Part shown: in pieces, positions 8,850 to 17,255 of the stretch
Layout of the letters: every line of letters starts with the position of its first letter
Position numbering within the stretch: position 1 is the first letter of the stretch
Assembly: GCA_040753875.1 (NCBI GenBank)
Contig: JBFMDV010000035.1
Coordinates: 1 to 54,132 of the forward strand
DNA length: 54,132 bases
Reading direction: 5' to 3'
Source of the DNA: Candidatus Zixiibacteriota bacterium
GTDB lineage: Bacteria; Zixibacteria; MSB-5A5; GN15; FEB-12
Made by a program: the position numbers and the translations under genes
The notes under the pieces: generated by a model
Database searches by the model: none
What the model was told of the DNA's origin: nothing
Seen by the model: only the letters and a program-made list of their open reading frames with translations

Positions 8850-9155
8850 TTACTTGGTTTGGCAGTGGTTATCGGGTGGAAGGAGGACGAAGCTTCGCTC
8901 TTCCTCTACTGTCACCTGTTTGAAGACCGGGCATTTGAGGCAATTGCCGAACTTGACCGCGAAACTTCCCTGTACCTTGCCGCCGCAGAGAGTTCCGGTG
9001 ACTGCCCAGCAGACGCGACCGGCGTTAGTGCCATGGTTGATACCGTCGTGAATCTTGCTGGTTGAGACCGGACAAATCCCCAGCTGGTCGGCATTTTCGC
9101 CGCCCGGCTCGCGGCCACAGTTCATCAACTGCCAACAGTTCTTGCTGAATTCCAT
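8850..9155 (-). CDS. Two-CW domain protein
   Basis: 101-residue cysteine-rich protein. It has two Cys-Trp pairs: C7-W8 in NCWQLMNCGREPGG and C49-W50 in GRVCWAVTGTLCGG. Other cysteines are C13, C28, C57, C72 and C75 (GNCLKCPVF). This matches the small two-CW family, common in anaerobes and found next to or fused with signalling or redox modules; the cysteines probably bind metal. No signal peptide or membrane segment is seen, so it is likely cytosolic. It is transcribed alone, tail to tail with the ECF gene. I chose this strand because the opposite frame lacks any recognisable pattern. Confidence 0.85.
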   Translation of the reverse strand: MEFSKNCWQLMNCGREPGGENADQLGICPVSTSKIHDGINHGTNAGRVCWAVTGTLCGGKVQGSFAVKFGNCLKCPVFKQVTVEEERSFVLLPPDNHCQTK

Positions 9156-9330
9156 GCAGGCTGCCCCTTTATATCAGTTCGACATCTCATCGGCTGTAGC
9201 TCCTCTATCGGCACAGAAGTCATCGACCATTAGCCTTGGGGGCAACAAGGAGGTGAATTGCACCAACCATCCAAACATCGTATGACGAGTGGTAGATTGA
9301 CAGGGTAGCTCCAATCGTTAGATTAGCGAT

Positions 9331-10236
9331 ATGACAGACAGCTCCGTTTATACGCAGACCACGCAGATGCTGGCTTTGTGCAAGTTCGGCGGCGTCGGGC
9401 CGCGGCTTTTCGATGCCCTGTTCGGCCACTATGGGAGTCTGCCGGCAATTCTGGACGCGGACCGGCAGTCGCTTCTGTCAATACCGGGCATGACGGAGGC
9501 GTTGGCGGACAAGATCAAGCGGGCGAACGGTTCACTCGAACAGGCAGACCAATACGCCGGATTTCTCAAGGAGCGAGACATTGCGATCACCACGCGTCTC
9601 GACGATGCTTACTCTCATCACTTGTTCGAGCTCAACGACCCGCCCACCCTCCTCTATGTTCGCGGTCGCATGCCGGACACTGACCGGAAAAGTGTCACGC
9701 TGATGGGAGCCGAAGATGCCACCAATACCGGGCTGGAGATCACTTCCAGTCTGGCCAAGGCATTTGCCGTGGCAGGTGTCCAAGTAGTGTCATCGTTGAC
9801 CGGCGGTGTCGACCTTTCGGCGCACCTGGGATGCAGGGCTGCCGCCGGCAATTCGTTCGCCGTACTGGCCACCGGATTCGACCATCTGGACCAATCCGCC
9901 CAGATGCCGCTGGCTGTCGATATCGCGCACGGCGGCGGCGTACTGAGCGAGTACTCGCCCGATTTCGTCACCAGTGAAACGGCGTTACAGGAGTCCAACC
10001 GGCTGCTGGTGGGACTTTCCCAGGCGGTGGTGGTGACAGAGTTGTACGGTGATTCTGCACGGGCGCTCGACCTGCTGGAATTCTGTCTGCAAATCGGTAA
10101 GCTGACTTTCATCCTCTCGGACAGTACCCGCGGCGTCGTGACCGACAATGCCGGATATGATCGCGCCGTCGAGTGTGGCGCGATCCCGCTGGACGGGATC
10201 GGTCGTGTCGATGATATCATCAAGTCGCTGGTCTGA
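9331..10236 (+). CDS. DprA/Smf-like DNA-processing protein, divergent
   Basis: 301 residues. An N-terminal helix-hairpin-helix region (about 18-65: GGVGPRLFDALF, LSIPGMTEALADKI) is followed by a Rossmann-like domain (about 105-290), the layout of DprA, which loads RecA on incoming single-stranded DNA. Several signature positions differ. The usual G(S/A)R is GAED (126-129). S-G-x-A-x-G-I-D is SSLTGGVDLSAH (154-165). The usual RNR before the glycine-rich loop is ESNRLLVGLS (221-230). It may therefore have lost single-strand binding, or belong to a DprA-related SLOG branch with another job. It starts a five-gene run of closely spaced genes, with yigZ 8 bases downstream. Confidence 0.75.
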   Translation: MTDSSVYTQTTQMLALCKFGGVGPRLFDALFGHYGSLPAILDADRQSLLSIPGMTEALADKIKRANGSLEQADQYAGFLKERDIAITTRLDDAYSHHLFELNDPPTLLYVRGRMPDTDRKSVTLMGAEDATNTGLEITSSLAKAFAVAGVQVVSSLTGGVDLSAHLGCRAAAGNSFAVLATGFDHLDQSAQMPLAVDIAHGGGVLSEYSPDFVTSETALQESNRLLVGLSQAVVVTELYGDSARALDLLEFCLQIGKLTFILSDSTRGVVTDNAGYDRAVECGAIPLDGIGRVDDIIKSLV

Positions 10237-10244
10237 GTCCGGCC

Positions 10245-10859
10245 ATGAATGACCGGTACCTGACAATCAGCGATGAGATGACGGTCGAGACAAAGGTCAA
10301 GGCGTCTCGGTTCATCGGCCAAAGCTTCCTGGCGAATTCGGTGGCTGAAGCCACGGAGAAACTGGGCACCGTGAGGAAGCGGGAGTTCGCCGCCGGCCAC
10401 CATTGCTTTGCCTATCGTATCGGAACTGAGGGGACAATTCCCTTCAAGTACTCGGATGATGGCGAACCAACCGGCACGGCCGGGAAGCCGATCTACGATG
10501 TTATCCTCGGCCACGAATTGACCAATGTCCTGTTGGTAGTAACCCGATATTTCGGCGGCACCAAGCTTGGTACCGGCGGGCTGACCCACGCCTATAGTGA
10601 TACGGCTCGTCAGACTATCGAGCGGTCGGGCGTGAAGGAGAACTTCATTACTAACCTTTTTCGCATCGACCTTGAGTTCTCGCTGTACGACCGGTGGCGC
10701 ACGCTGGCTGGTCGCCTTGGGGCTCGAGAGCGCGAGGCCCGATTCGATGAAGCGGTTCATCTGATTGCCGAAATCCGTCGGAGCAAAGCTGAGGAACTGA
10801 AACGAGCGGTCACCGAATTGACGGCCGGAAAGGCCAGGATTGAGCCGCTTGCCGAATAA
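10245..10859 (+). CDS. yigZ: YigZ/IMPACT family protein
   Basis: 204 residues of the UPF0029/IMPACT family. Recognisable blocks are KASRFIG (19-25), AGHHCFAYRIG, FKYSDDGEPTGTAGKPI and VTRYFGGTKLGTGGLTHAYSD, followed by the small ferredoxin-like C-terminal domain. The eukaryotic relative IMPACT inhibits GCN2; the bacterial role is thought to involve ribosomes or nucleic acid but is not settled. Length is normal. The 3' end overlaps the kinase gene by 20 bases. Confidence 0.93.
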   Translation: MNDRYLTISDEMTVETKVKASRFIGQSFLANSVAEATEKLGTVRKREFAAGHHCFAYRIGTEGTIPFKYSDDGEPTGTAGKPIYDVILGHELTNVLLVVTRYFGGTKLGTGGLTHAYSDTARQTIERSGVKENFITNLFRIDLEFSLYDRWRTLAGRLGAREREARFDEAVHLIAEIRRSKAEELKRAVTELTAGKARIEPLAE

Positions 10860-11763
10860 GAAGCTTGATTGTCTCGGTCTGGGGATCATGCCCCTTGATG
10901 TTCTGTTGTCTGTACCGCATTATCCGAACGCGGGCGGCAAGATCGATGCTACCGACATCATCGTGCAGGGAGGTGGGCCGGTGGCGAACGCGTTGGTGGG
11001 ATTGAGCCGACTGGGGATGAAGACAGCTATGATTGCTGCTGTCGGAAACGACTTTGCCGGTGCGCTCGGCCTTCAGGAACTGAAGAGAGAACGGGTCGAC
11101 ACGCGCTATATCGTCGTCAAAAAGGCCCCGTCGGCAGTGGCGACCGGGTTTGTGGAAAACGGGTCCGGGCGACGGACTATCGCGTTGCATCGCAAGATAG
11201 CAGTGTCACCACGCGATCTCAGGCTCTCCGCATATCCCGCTCCACGGATCATCCATCTCGATGGCCGCGATCTTGAATCGTGTGTAGCGCTGGCGCGCTG
11301 GGGTCGATGGCACGGAAGCATTATCTCATTTGATATTGGGTCCATGCGCAACGACATTTCGCCCATCCTGCCGCTGGTGGATCATCTGGTTGTAGCCGAC
11401 GCGTTTGCCCTCCCCTTCACTGGTGCTCGGCATGCGGAGTCGGCCATCAGGAAACTGTCAAAGCGATGCTACGGCACTATCGTCATCACGCAGGGGACAC
11501 ACGGCACGGTTGGCCGCGAGGATGGCGTTGTGGTTCATCAACGGGCGTTCAAAGTGAAAAATGTGGACACCACCGGCGCTGGGGACAGTTTTCACGCAGG
11601 CTACTTGTACGGCTTGTTGAAGGAATGGTCTCTTTCCCGAAGGCTCCTGATTGCCGCGGCAACGGCAGCGCTGAAATGCACCAGACCCGGAGCCCGTACC
11701 GGCGCGCCGACTCTTCGCGAGGTGCAGACCTTTCTGAGAAAGCGACCGTCGACCTATGCTTGA
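10840..11763 (+). CDS. PfkB-family carbohydrate kinase
   Basis: 307-residue ribokinase-type sugar or nucleoside kinase. The N-terminal substrate region has IIVQGGGPVANALVGLSRLG, and the C-terminal ATP and catalytic loop is DTTGAGDSFHAGYLYGLL, with the GAGD aspartate as general base. The exact substrate cannot be deduced. The likely start is TTG 10840, inside the end of yigZ; another TTG at 10849 is possible, and no ATG is available near the domain start. Its stop overlaps the start of the PAP2 gene by 8 bases, so the genes are translationally linked. Confidence 0.88.
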   Translation: MSRLPNKKLDCLGLGIMPLDVLLSVPHYPNAGGKIDATDIIVQGGGPVANALVGLSRLGMKTAMIAAVGNDFAGALGLQELKRERVDTRYIVVKKAPSAVATGFVENGSGRRTIALHRKIAVSPRDLRLSAYPAPRIIHLDGRDLESCVALARWGRWHGSIISFDIGSMRNDISPILPLVDHLVVADAFALPFTGARHAESAIRKLSKRCYGTIVITQGTHGTVGREDGVVVHQRAFKVKNVDTTGAGDSFHAGYLYGLLKEWSLSRRLLIAAATAALKCTRPGARTGAPTLREVQTFLRKRPSTYA

Positions 11764-12313
11764 GACGCTCGGAAACCTCGACACGACGCTATTTCATTTC
11801 ATCAATGGCACTCTGGCCAATCCGGTGACCGACCTGGTGATGCCGGTGGTCACCAACGATTGGTTTCTTCGCGTCCTTTACGCGGTCGCAATGGTTCTCA
11901 TTCTCTGGAAAGGGGACCGACGGCTGCGGTGGCTGGTGCTCTTTTCCGCGATCACCATAGCGTTCACCGACCAAATCAGCAGTGTCTGGCTCAAGCATCT
12001 GTTTGCCCGCCCCCGACCGTGCCACACGATCCTCGATATGCATCTGCTGGTGAATTGTGGTGCGGGATACTCCATGCCGTCGTCGCACGCCGCCAATGCG
12101 TTCGGTCAGGCGGCGCTGTTCGGGCTCAGCTATGGTCGCTGGCGGTGGCATCTCTTCGGATTTGCGGCAATCGTCGCCATAAGTCGGACATTCGTAGGGG
12201 TGCATTATCCGTTCGATATTCTTGTCGGCATGGTCGTCGGTAGCCTGGTGGGTGTCGCCGTCCTGTTTGCATACGAGCAGGCAATGCGGATGCTGCCACC
12301 GCGGGAGGTTTAG
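11756..12313 (+). CDS. PAP2-family membrane phosphatase
   Basis: 185-residue integral membrane lipid phosphatase, probably acting on undecaprenyl diphosphate or a related lipid phosphate. The three catalytic motifs are intact: KHLFARPRP (motif 1), PSSHAANAF (motif 2, with the catalytic histidine) and SRTFVGVHYPFDI (motif 3). Five to six membrane segments surround them, with the active site facing outward. It starts inside the last bases of the kinase gene and is followed 5 bases later by the macro-domain gene. Confidence 0.92.
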   Translation: MLETLGNLDTTLFHFINGTLANPVTDLVMPVVTNDWFLRVLYAVAMVLILWKGDRRLRWLVLFSAITIAFTDQISSVWLKHLFARPRPCHTILDMHLLVNCGAGYSMPSSHAANAFGQAALFGLSYGRWRWHLFGFAAIVAISRTFVGVHYPFDILVGMVVGSLVGVAVLFAYEQAMRMLPPREV

Positions 12314-12318
12314 CTGTC

Positions 12319-12825
12319 ATGGCGTACAGCATTGAAGTAGTCCAGCGTGATATTACGATGACCGACACCGAAACGATAGTCAATGCGGCGAACAATCAGT
12401 TCTGGATGGGCTCCGGCGTGGCGGGGGCGATCAAGCGCGCCGGGGGGGACATCATCGAGAAGGATGCAATGGCCAAGGGGCCGGTGATGCCTGGCGAGGC
12501 GGTCTATACGACTGCCGGCCGCCTGCCATTCAAGTATGTGATCCACGCCGCCGTCATGGGGCAGGCCCTTCGCACCTCTGACAAGCTGATCCGCCAGGCG
12601 ACCGTGGCCAGCTTGAATATCGCGGAAGAATTGAAATTGAAATCGATCGCATTTCCCGCATTCGGGACCGGCGTTGGGGGTTTTCCTATGAAGGCATGCG
12701 CATTCCTGATGACCAGCGTGGTACGTGGGTATCGGGGACGGGCCAAATCGCTCGAACGGGTGCAGTTCTGCCTGTTCGATGAGTACGGGCTCAAACTGTT
12801 CTCAGAAGCGATGGCGGAGGAGTGA
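12319..12825 (+). CDS. Macro-domain protein (ADP-ribose binding)
   Basis: 168-residue stand-alone macro domain. The ADP-ribose site is visible as TIVNAANNQFWMGSGVAGAI, with the second loop AFPAFGTGVGGFP. Family members remove ADP-ribose from proteins or hydrolyse O-acetyl-ADP-ribose or ADP-ribose phosphate. The MGSGVAGAIKRAGG loop fits the class near YmdB/MacroD-like enzymes. It is last in the yigZ-kinase-PAP2 run and ends facing the lipoprotein gene. No ADP-ribosyltransferase partner is seen beside it. Confidence 0.92.
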   Translation: MAYSIEVVQRDITMTDTETIVNAANNQFWMGSGVAGAIKRAGGDIIEKDAMAKGPVMPGEAVYTTAGRLPFKYVIHAAVMGQALRTSDKLIRQATVASLNIAEELKLKSIAFPAFGTGVGGFPMKACAFLMTSVVRGYRGRAKSLERVQFCLFDEYGLKLFSEAMAEE

Positions 12826-12843
12826 TCCTCGCGCCGAGACGTG

Positions 12844-13386
12844 CTACCTCGCTACTCTTACCTTGAATTTCCCATCAACTGTCAGCGGCTCGCCGCGAGA
12901 GTTTTTGAAACGCCCGTCGATAGTGCCGAACAGATGATGAGACGATATCGAATCGACCACCAGCGTACCATAATCAGGCAGGAACAACTTGGCCTCTACC
13001 GGCTGATCATAGCGCCCGATCAACTGCACGAACGCGTTCCCTGAAAGCGGAATTGTTGAGGGTTTCGGCTCGACCGGGAGCTGCAAATAGACGCGATACA
13101 GCAGATACTCATCGTAGCTGATTGCGCTGTACTGGGGAGTCTTGCCGCGCTCGCCACGCGCCCCGAGGATCAACACGATACAGTTTCCCGGTCCGGCTGC
13201 GGTTTTTTCGTCGGAGGTCGGATCGATCAGCGCGTTCGCAATATACTCCGTTCCCTCCACTTTTATTTTCCGCCGAGACTCTTCGGCGGTCAGGAATAGT
13301 TCAAGTCGGTACCGGCTGGCACAGCCCGCCGCCACAACAGCAATCATCGCGATAGATACGGAACGGACGAACTGAAAACGATACAT
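12844..13386 (-). CDS. Putative lipoprotein, function unknown
   Basis: 180 residues. An N-terminal signal segment ends in the lipobox VAAGC (cysteine about residue 22), so the mature protein is probably anchored to a membrane. The rest looks like beta-rich domains: LFLTAEESRRKIKVEGTEYIANALI and a C-terminal part with LVVDSISSHHLFGTIDGRFKN. I do not recognise the family. It faces the macro-domain gene tail to tail and is divergent from the CDGSH gene. Confidence 0.7.
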   Translation of the reverse strand: MYRFQFVRSVSIAMIAVVAAGCASRYRLELFLTAEESRRKIKVEGTEYIANALIDPTSDEKTAAGPGNCIVLILGARGERGKTPQYSAISYDEYLLYRVYLQLPVEPKPSTIPLSGNAFVQLIGRYDQPVEAKLFLPDYGTLVVDSISSHHLFGTIDGRFKNSRGEPLTVDGKFKVRVAR

Positions 13387-13505
13387 GGCACGAACCTCGC
13401 GTTGAGTATAGCTATCAACGTGCGGTAAGTCAAACCGGAGGAACCTTCTCCCCGGAGCGCCGGTTCAGAGCGGTAGCGCATCACTCGTCATGTGAAGAGG
13501 AAACC

Positions 13506-13700
13506 ATGGAATTAGGTAACATACGGATCAGAGTCAATCCCAACGGCTCGGCGCGCGTCGAGTGTGCCAGGGCAGAGATCACCCTGCCCGATGGCTCGGT
13601 GGTTATCAAAGAAGGGACATTCTCGCTGTGCCGGTGCGGTAATTCGAACAACAAGCCGTTTTGTGACGGCACACATAAGACGTGCGGGTTTCAGGGATAA
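13506..13700 (+). CDS. CDGSH iron-sulfur domain protein
   Basis: 64-residue single-domain protein. The 2Fe-2S site is complete: CRCGNSNNKPFCDGTH, giving three cysteines and the histidine ligand of the CDGSH (mitoNEET-like) fold. A GAAGAGG sequence lies about 6 bases before the ATG. Small bacterial CDGSH proteins are thought to carry redox-labile clusters in cytosolic electron transfer or iron homeostasis. The gene stands alone between a divergent lipoprotein gene and the convergent Memo-AMMECR1 gene. Confidence 0.93.
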   Translation: MELGNIRIRVNPNGSARVECARAEITLPDGSVVIKEGTFSLCRCGNSNNKPFCDGTHKTCGFQG

Positions 13701-13806
13701 ACAGATGACGGAGTGGCAGGTCTCACGCTCGGAAGCCTCGCGAAGGACTTGCCGCAACTTATATCATGTGAGGCATCCCATCATCCTACAGCATAACACC
13801 GCCACA

Positions 13807-13862
13807 CGCGAAGCGGTAGAGCAGGCGATGCCTGCGCGAAGCGGTAGAACAGGCGATGCCCG
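13807..13862. repeat. 28-bp tandem duplication
   Basis: Two adjacent copies of a 28-base unit (13807-13834 and 13835-13862) beginning CGCGAAGCGGTAGA and ending CAGGCGATGCC plus two bases. They differ at two positions. The second copy ends one base before the stop codon of the Memo-AMMECR1 gene. Confidence 0.85.
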
Positions 13863-15305
13863 TTAAAAGACGTCGGCGCTGAATCGATAGATCTCGGCCT
13901 GCCTGTCTTTGTAGCTGTGCTTCGGGAGACCCGCTTTCAGGCAAGTCTGTTCGAGCAAATGGGTCACATTCCAACCGTGCTCGGTCGCCACTTGCGGCAA
14001 CAGCAGACCGGAGTGCATATCCAGTTTAATCATCAGGCCATCCCGGCCTATCAGAATCTCGCGGAAATTCCGTACTCGCTCCAGCGGTGACAGCACGGAG
14101 ATCTCGTATTCGAGCCGTTTGAACTCGTCGGCAGTGAGCGGGTCAAACCGGGGATCATCGAATGCCGCCGCCACCGCCATCTCGGCTACCGTGCTGTACA
14201 GCGGTTGCTTGGTCCGAATCTGGCCGATACAGCCGCGAAGGTTACCATCGAGTGTCAGCGTGACAAACGCGCCTTTCCTGGCGCTCAATCTCTCGTTCGA
14301 GGGGGGTTGGTATTCCCGCTCCTCGAGTTTGGCGGCGATCGCATCGCGGGCGATCTGATGCAACAGATGTTTGTCATCCTCGCTGAAGCCTTCCGGCTGT
14401 ACTGCCTTTGCCGCCGGTGAACCCAGCACGGTTGTGTGTCGCTCGCGGTTCTCCTTTATGATAGCGGCCGACAGATATCCGACCACTTCGTCAAAATCAC
14501 CGGTGGTGGCGCCGGAGGTGGTGTAATCGAGGAACCGCACCTCGCGCCCGCCGAGCTTTTTAGCGGCCATCATGACCGAGGTAACCGGTCCGCCTCCGCA
14601 GGCTTCTCCTTTGCCGGATTCGAGCGTCTCCATCAGGAGGTCCGGGTCATATTTTTCGATTGCCGACTGGATGGCGAAATCGAGCCGTCGTGCCTGCTTC
14701 TCGGAATGGAAATGGGAGAGGTCGGTCGAAGCTACCAGCAGCGCGTTTGAACCCTTGAGAGCCGCGGCCAACGCTTCCCCCAGAGAGCGAATGGAATCTG
14801 TCTCCTGGTCCCCCATAACGATCGCCACCAGCTTGAACTTGCTGCCCAAGACGATCTGCAGAAACGGCAACTGTACTTCCAGCGCATGTTCGCCGCGCAC
14901 CGAGCCCGAGGCATGCCCCATGTTGGAGAAATAGACGGATGACGGATTGATACCGGCGATCTTCTTGGCCATGTCGTGGTCGGTCTCGACCACGCCGATC
15001 GGTGTCTCGTAACCGTGACCGCCATAGACGGACGAGCCTTTGAAGAAAACCGTGTGCGACGGTGAGATGACCACCACCGTATCAAACTCCTCCCCTTCGA
15101 GGATCTTGTACGCCTTGGCTGCTACTTTTCCGGAGTACGGATATCCCGCGTGCGGTGCGATCAGCCCAAGCGGCCGACCGCCGACCGGGGTTTTGTCCAC
15201 CTCGGCAAAAAATGAGGCAATGGTCTTGGTCAGTTCGACCGGGTTGGCGGGGTAGAACTTCCCGGCAACCGCGGGTTTGCGTATGTCAAGTTTCCTGTCA
15301 TCCAT
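13863..15305 (-). CDS. Memo-AMMECR1 fusion protein (AmmeMemoRadiSam B+A)
   Basis: 480 residues combining two families. The N-terminal half (about 5-275) is a Memo-like dioxygenase fold: KPAVAGKFYPA, GLIAPHAGYPYSGKVA, VVVISPSHTVFFKG, HALEVQLPFLQ, LVASTDLSHFHSEKQAR. Its histidines (PHAGY, PSH, EHALEVQ, SHF) correspond to the metal-site region. The C-terminal half (about 300-480) is AMMECR1-like: GAFVTLTLDGNLRGCIGQI with the LRGCIG signature, and RYEISVLSPLERV as KRLEYEISVLSPL. In the AmmeMemoRadiSam system these act with a radical-SAM enzyme, which is not seen here. ATG 15305 is preferred (CGGAG about 11 bases upstream) over 15329. Confidence 0.92.
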   Translation of the reverse strand: MDDRKLDIRKPAVAGKFYPANPVELTKTIASFFAEVDKTPVGGRPLGLIAPHAGYPYSGKVAAKAYKILEGEEFDTVVVISPSHTVFFKGSSVYGGHGYETPIGVVETDHDMAKKIAGINPSSVYFSNMGHASGSVRGEHALEVQLPFLQIVLGSKFKLVAIVMGDQETDSIRSLGEALAAALKGSNALLVASTDLSHFHSEKQARRLDFAIQSAIEKYDPDLLMETLESGKGEACGGGPVTSVMMAAKKLGGREVRFLDYTTSGATTGDFDEVVGYLSAAIIKENRERHTTVLGSPAAKAVQPEGFSEDDKHLLHQIARDAIAAKLEEREYQPPSNERLSARKGAFVTLTLDGNLRGCIGQIRTKQPLYSTVAEMAVAAAFDDPRFDPLTADEFKRLEYEISVLSPLERVRNFREILIGRDGLMIKLDMHSGLLLPQVATEHGWNVTHLLEQTCLKAGLPKHSYKDRQAEIYRFSADVF

Positions 15306-15416
15306 CGAAGATTTGGCTCCGTCCTTCATTCATCGGCCACAAACTATGAACGCCTTAGGTTGGGGTCAAGTGCCCCGATTACGTGGGGCCGCAGGACTAT
15401 AATTCAATCATCGTGA

Positions 15417-15450
15417 CAAGAAAGGCCGCCAAGCACAGTCACCTGGCGGC
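15417..15450 (-). terminator. Terminator of the nfeD-SPFH unit
   Basis: Read on the minus strand, a 7-bp stem GCCGCCA/TGGCGGC with a 12-base loop is followed by CCTTTCTT, about 40 bases after the SPFH stop. Confidence 0.6.
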
Positions 15451-15487
15451 ACTCTATTCCAAATTCTTAGCTTCTCTGAACTCAGCC

Positions 15488-16432
15488 TTATGTCGCCGCC
15501 TGTTTTGATGGCGGTGTCGGTGTCTTTATCCCTTCCACAAAGGCCGACAACGCGCTTAGTATGCCGCTCGCCTCGTATGGCAGGAAAATCTTGTTGGCGG
15601 TGCCATCAGCCAGCTTGGGAAGCATCTCCAGATACTTGAGCGTGATCAGCTTGTCATCCGGCTTGGATTCGTGAATCGCGGAGAAGACATTGGTGATAGC
15701 TCCGGCCTCACCCTCAGCGACGGCGATCTGACGATACTTCTCGGCATCCGCTTTAAGCTTCACCGCCTGCGCATACCCCTCGGCTTCAAGGATCTGCGAG
15801 AGCTTTTTGCCTTCTGACTTGGTGATCTCCGCCTGCCGGATCGCCTCGGCGTCCAGGATGGCGGCCCGCTTGTCTCGTTCGGCCTTCATCTGGCGGCTCA
15901 TGGCCTGGGTGATGTCGGTGGGCGGGTCGATCCGTTGCAGCTCGATCCGGTTAACCTTCACGCCCCACTTGTCGGTGGCGGTGTCCATCACATCGCGCAA
16001 CTGCGCGTTGATCTTGTCACGCGACGAAAGACAGGCGTCAAGGTCGATCTCGCCGATGACGTTACGAAGATTGGTCTGCGCCAGCTTGGTGGCCGCGATG
16101 ATATAATTCGAGATCTCGTAGCGCGATCGGGCCGGGTCGGTCACCTGGGCGTAAATAATCGCATCCACCTCAACATTGACGTTATCCTTAGTGATTACCA
16201 ACTGCGGCGGCACCTCGATAACCACCTCACGCATATCGACCTTGATGACCGTGTCGAAGAACGGCAATATCATGTTGAGGCCGGGACCGATCGTGCGCTG
16301 GAATTTACCGAGACGTTCCACCAGACCGCGCTCGTACGGGCGGATGATCCGGATCGAGAGCATGACGATGATGAACGCGAATACCACCGCCGCGATCAGG
16401 AATATGACTACGGGATTGACACTCTGTTCCAT
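15488..16432 (-). CDS. SPFH/Band 7 (stomatin-like) membrane protein
   Basis: 314 residues. One N-terminal membrane segment (about 7-28) is followed by the SPFH domain: RIIRPYERGLVERLGKFQRTIGPGLNMILPF, with DMREVVIEVPPQLVITKDNVNVEVDAIIYAQV. Then comes a long Ala/Glu/Lys-rich coiled coil (about 185-250, KAERDKRAAILDAEAIRQAE) and a C-terminal tail. This is the stomatin/QmcA type that forms ring oligomers in membranes. Its partner NfeD is encoded just upstream on the same strand, the usual pairing, in which both organise membrane microdomains or protease access. A repeat element lies between the two genes. Confidence 0.93.
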   Translation of the reverse strand: MEQSVNPVVIFLIAAVVFAFIIVMLSIRIIRPYERGLVERLGKFQRTIGPGLNMILPFFDTVIKVDMREVVIEVPPQLVITKDNVNVEVDAIIYAQVTDPARSRYEISNYIIAATKLAQTNLRNVIGEIDLDACLSSRDKINAQLRDVMDTATDKWGVKVNRIELQRIDPPTDITQAMSRQMKAERDKRAAILDAEAIRQAEITKSEGKKLSQILEAEGYAQAVKLKADAEKYRQIAVAEGEAGAITNVFSAIHESKPDDKLITLKYLEMLPKLADGTANKIFLPYEASGILSALSAFVEGIKTPTPPSKQAAT

Positions 16433-16475
16433 GGGCTACCCCTTTCTATTGTGCTCGTGCAGAAATCTCTATGCC

Positions 16476-16523
16476 GTCATTGCGAGGTGGATTCGCCGGA
16501 GGCGAACCCGACTAAGCAATCTC
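16476..16523. repeat. Repeat family B, copy 1 (CATTGCGAG...AAGCAATCTC)
   Basis: Begins GTCATTGCGAGG and ends ACTAAGCAATCTC, with an internal inverted pair (TTCGCC against GGCGAA). It lies between nfeD and the SPFH gene. Relatives are at 31434-31477 and 31506-31539; a looser one is at 53917-53963. Confidence 0.75.
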
Positions 16524-16539
16524 TCCCTCCGAGTTACCA

Positions 16540-16968
16540 TCACCCCATCCGCTCCACGTGCACTTTCGTGCCGGAGACGGAGACTATCTTCACCTTGGCA
16601 TTCACCTCAATCGGTTCGGAGGCTTGCGCCACCCAAACCTCCCCCTCATAACGAATCTTGCCGCCGTTGTCCGGGTCGATGGGGGATGTGACCAGCGCCG
16701 TCCTGCCGATCATGGCATCGACATTGGACTCCCGTGGCGATGGCTTGGTAATCCTCCGCGCCAGTCGTCGCGACAGCGGCAGTAGCACCACTGTTACAAT
16801 GACAAAGATGCCGATCTGCCAGTAATACTCTTCCGGTTTGTAGTAGGCGTACAGACCGGAGGCCAGCGCTCCGGCGGTGAAGCAGATGAAAAAGAAGCTG
16901 GGGGACAGCAGTTCGATGATCAGGAAGATCACCGCTCCCGCCATCCAGATCCAGAACATGGTCGTCAT
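16540..16968 (-). CDS. NfeD family membrane protein
   Basis: 142-residue short NfeD without the ClpP-like protease domain. Three to four N-terminal membrane segments (MFWIWMAGAVIFLIIELLS, FFICFTAGALASGLYAYY, WQIGIFVIVTVVLLPL) precede a C-terminal OB-fold domain (about 80-142: MIGRTALVTSPI, GEVWVAQASEPIEVNAKVKI). It partners the SPFH protein encoded downstream. The gene starts about 290 bases from the DUF6125 stop, and that gap holds a family A repeat and no gene. Confidence 0.92.
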   Translation of the reverse strand: MTTMFWIWMAGAVIFLIIELLSPSFFFICFTAGALASGLYAYYKPEEYYWQIGIFVIVTVVLLPLSRRLARRITKPSPRESNVDAMIGRTALVTSPIDPDNGGKIRYEGEVWVAQASEPIEVNAKVKIVSVSGTKVHVERMG

Positions 16969-17165
16969 GACAACTCCCTGTTTACACCATGAGCAGTGCT
17001 GTTCTCATACGCAGTCCGCATCCGGCAGGATCGGCCCGGTAGCGGTTGATACGGCGTATGGGTCGTGATGTTACGACAATCGGTATCGATGAAAGTCGAA
17101 AAGGGGCTGTAAAGTCAACCAAAAAGGGAATCGTAGAAAGGCTGTCACAAAAGTCGCCAAAATCA

Positions 17166-17216
17166 GTTGCGTCAGGTCACAACCCCGACTTCGTCGGGGT
17201 CAGGACCTAACGCAAC
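17166..17216. repeat. Palindromic repeat family A, copy 3
   Basis: Long imperfect palindrome: outer arms GTTGCGTCAGGT and ACCTAACGCAAC with one mismatch, inner arms ACCCCGAC/GTCGGGGT around TTC. The GTCAGGTCACA and GGACCT parts match the copies at 7384 and 36174. It lies in the gap between DUF6125 and nfeD. Confidence 0.75.
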
Positions 17217-17255
17217 TCCACTAACTTGTGGGGCAGCTTCTGGATGTCTGCCGTC

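Noticed and set aside
9654-10889. Long minus-strand open frame opposite dprA-like and yigZ
   Set aside because: It is a frame shadow of three well-supported plus-strand genes and has no family-like motifs.
13807-13862. Possible CRISPR array
   Set aside because: The two 28-base units touch each other without spacers.
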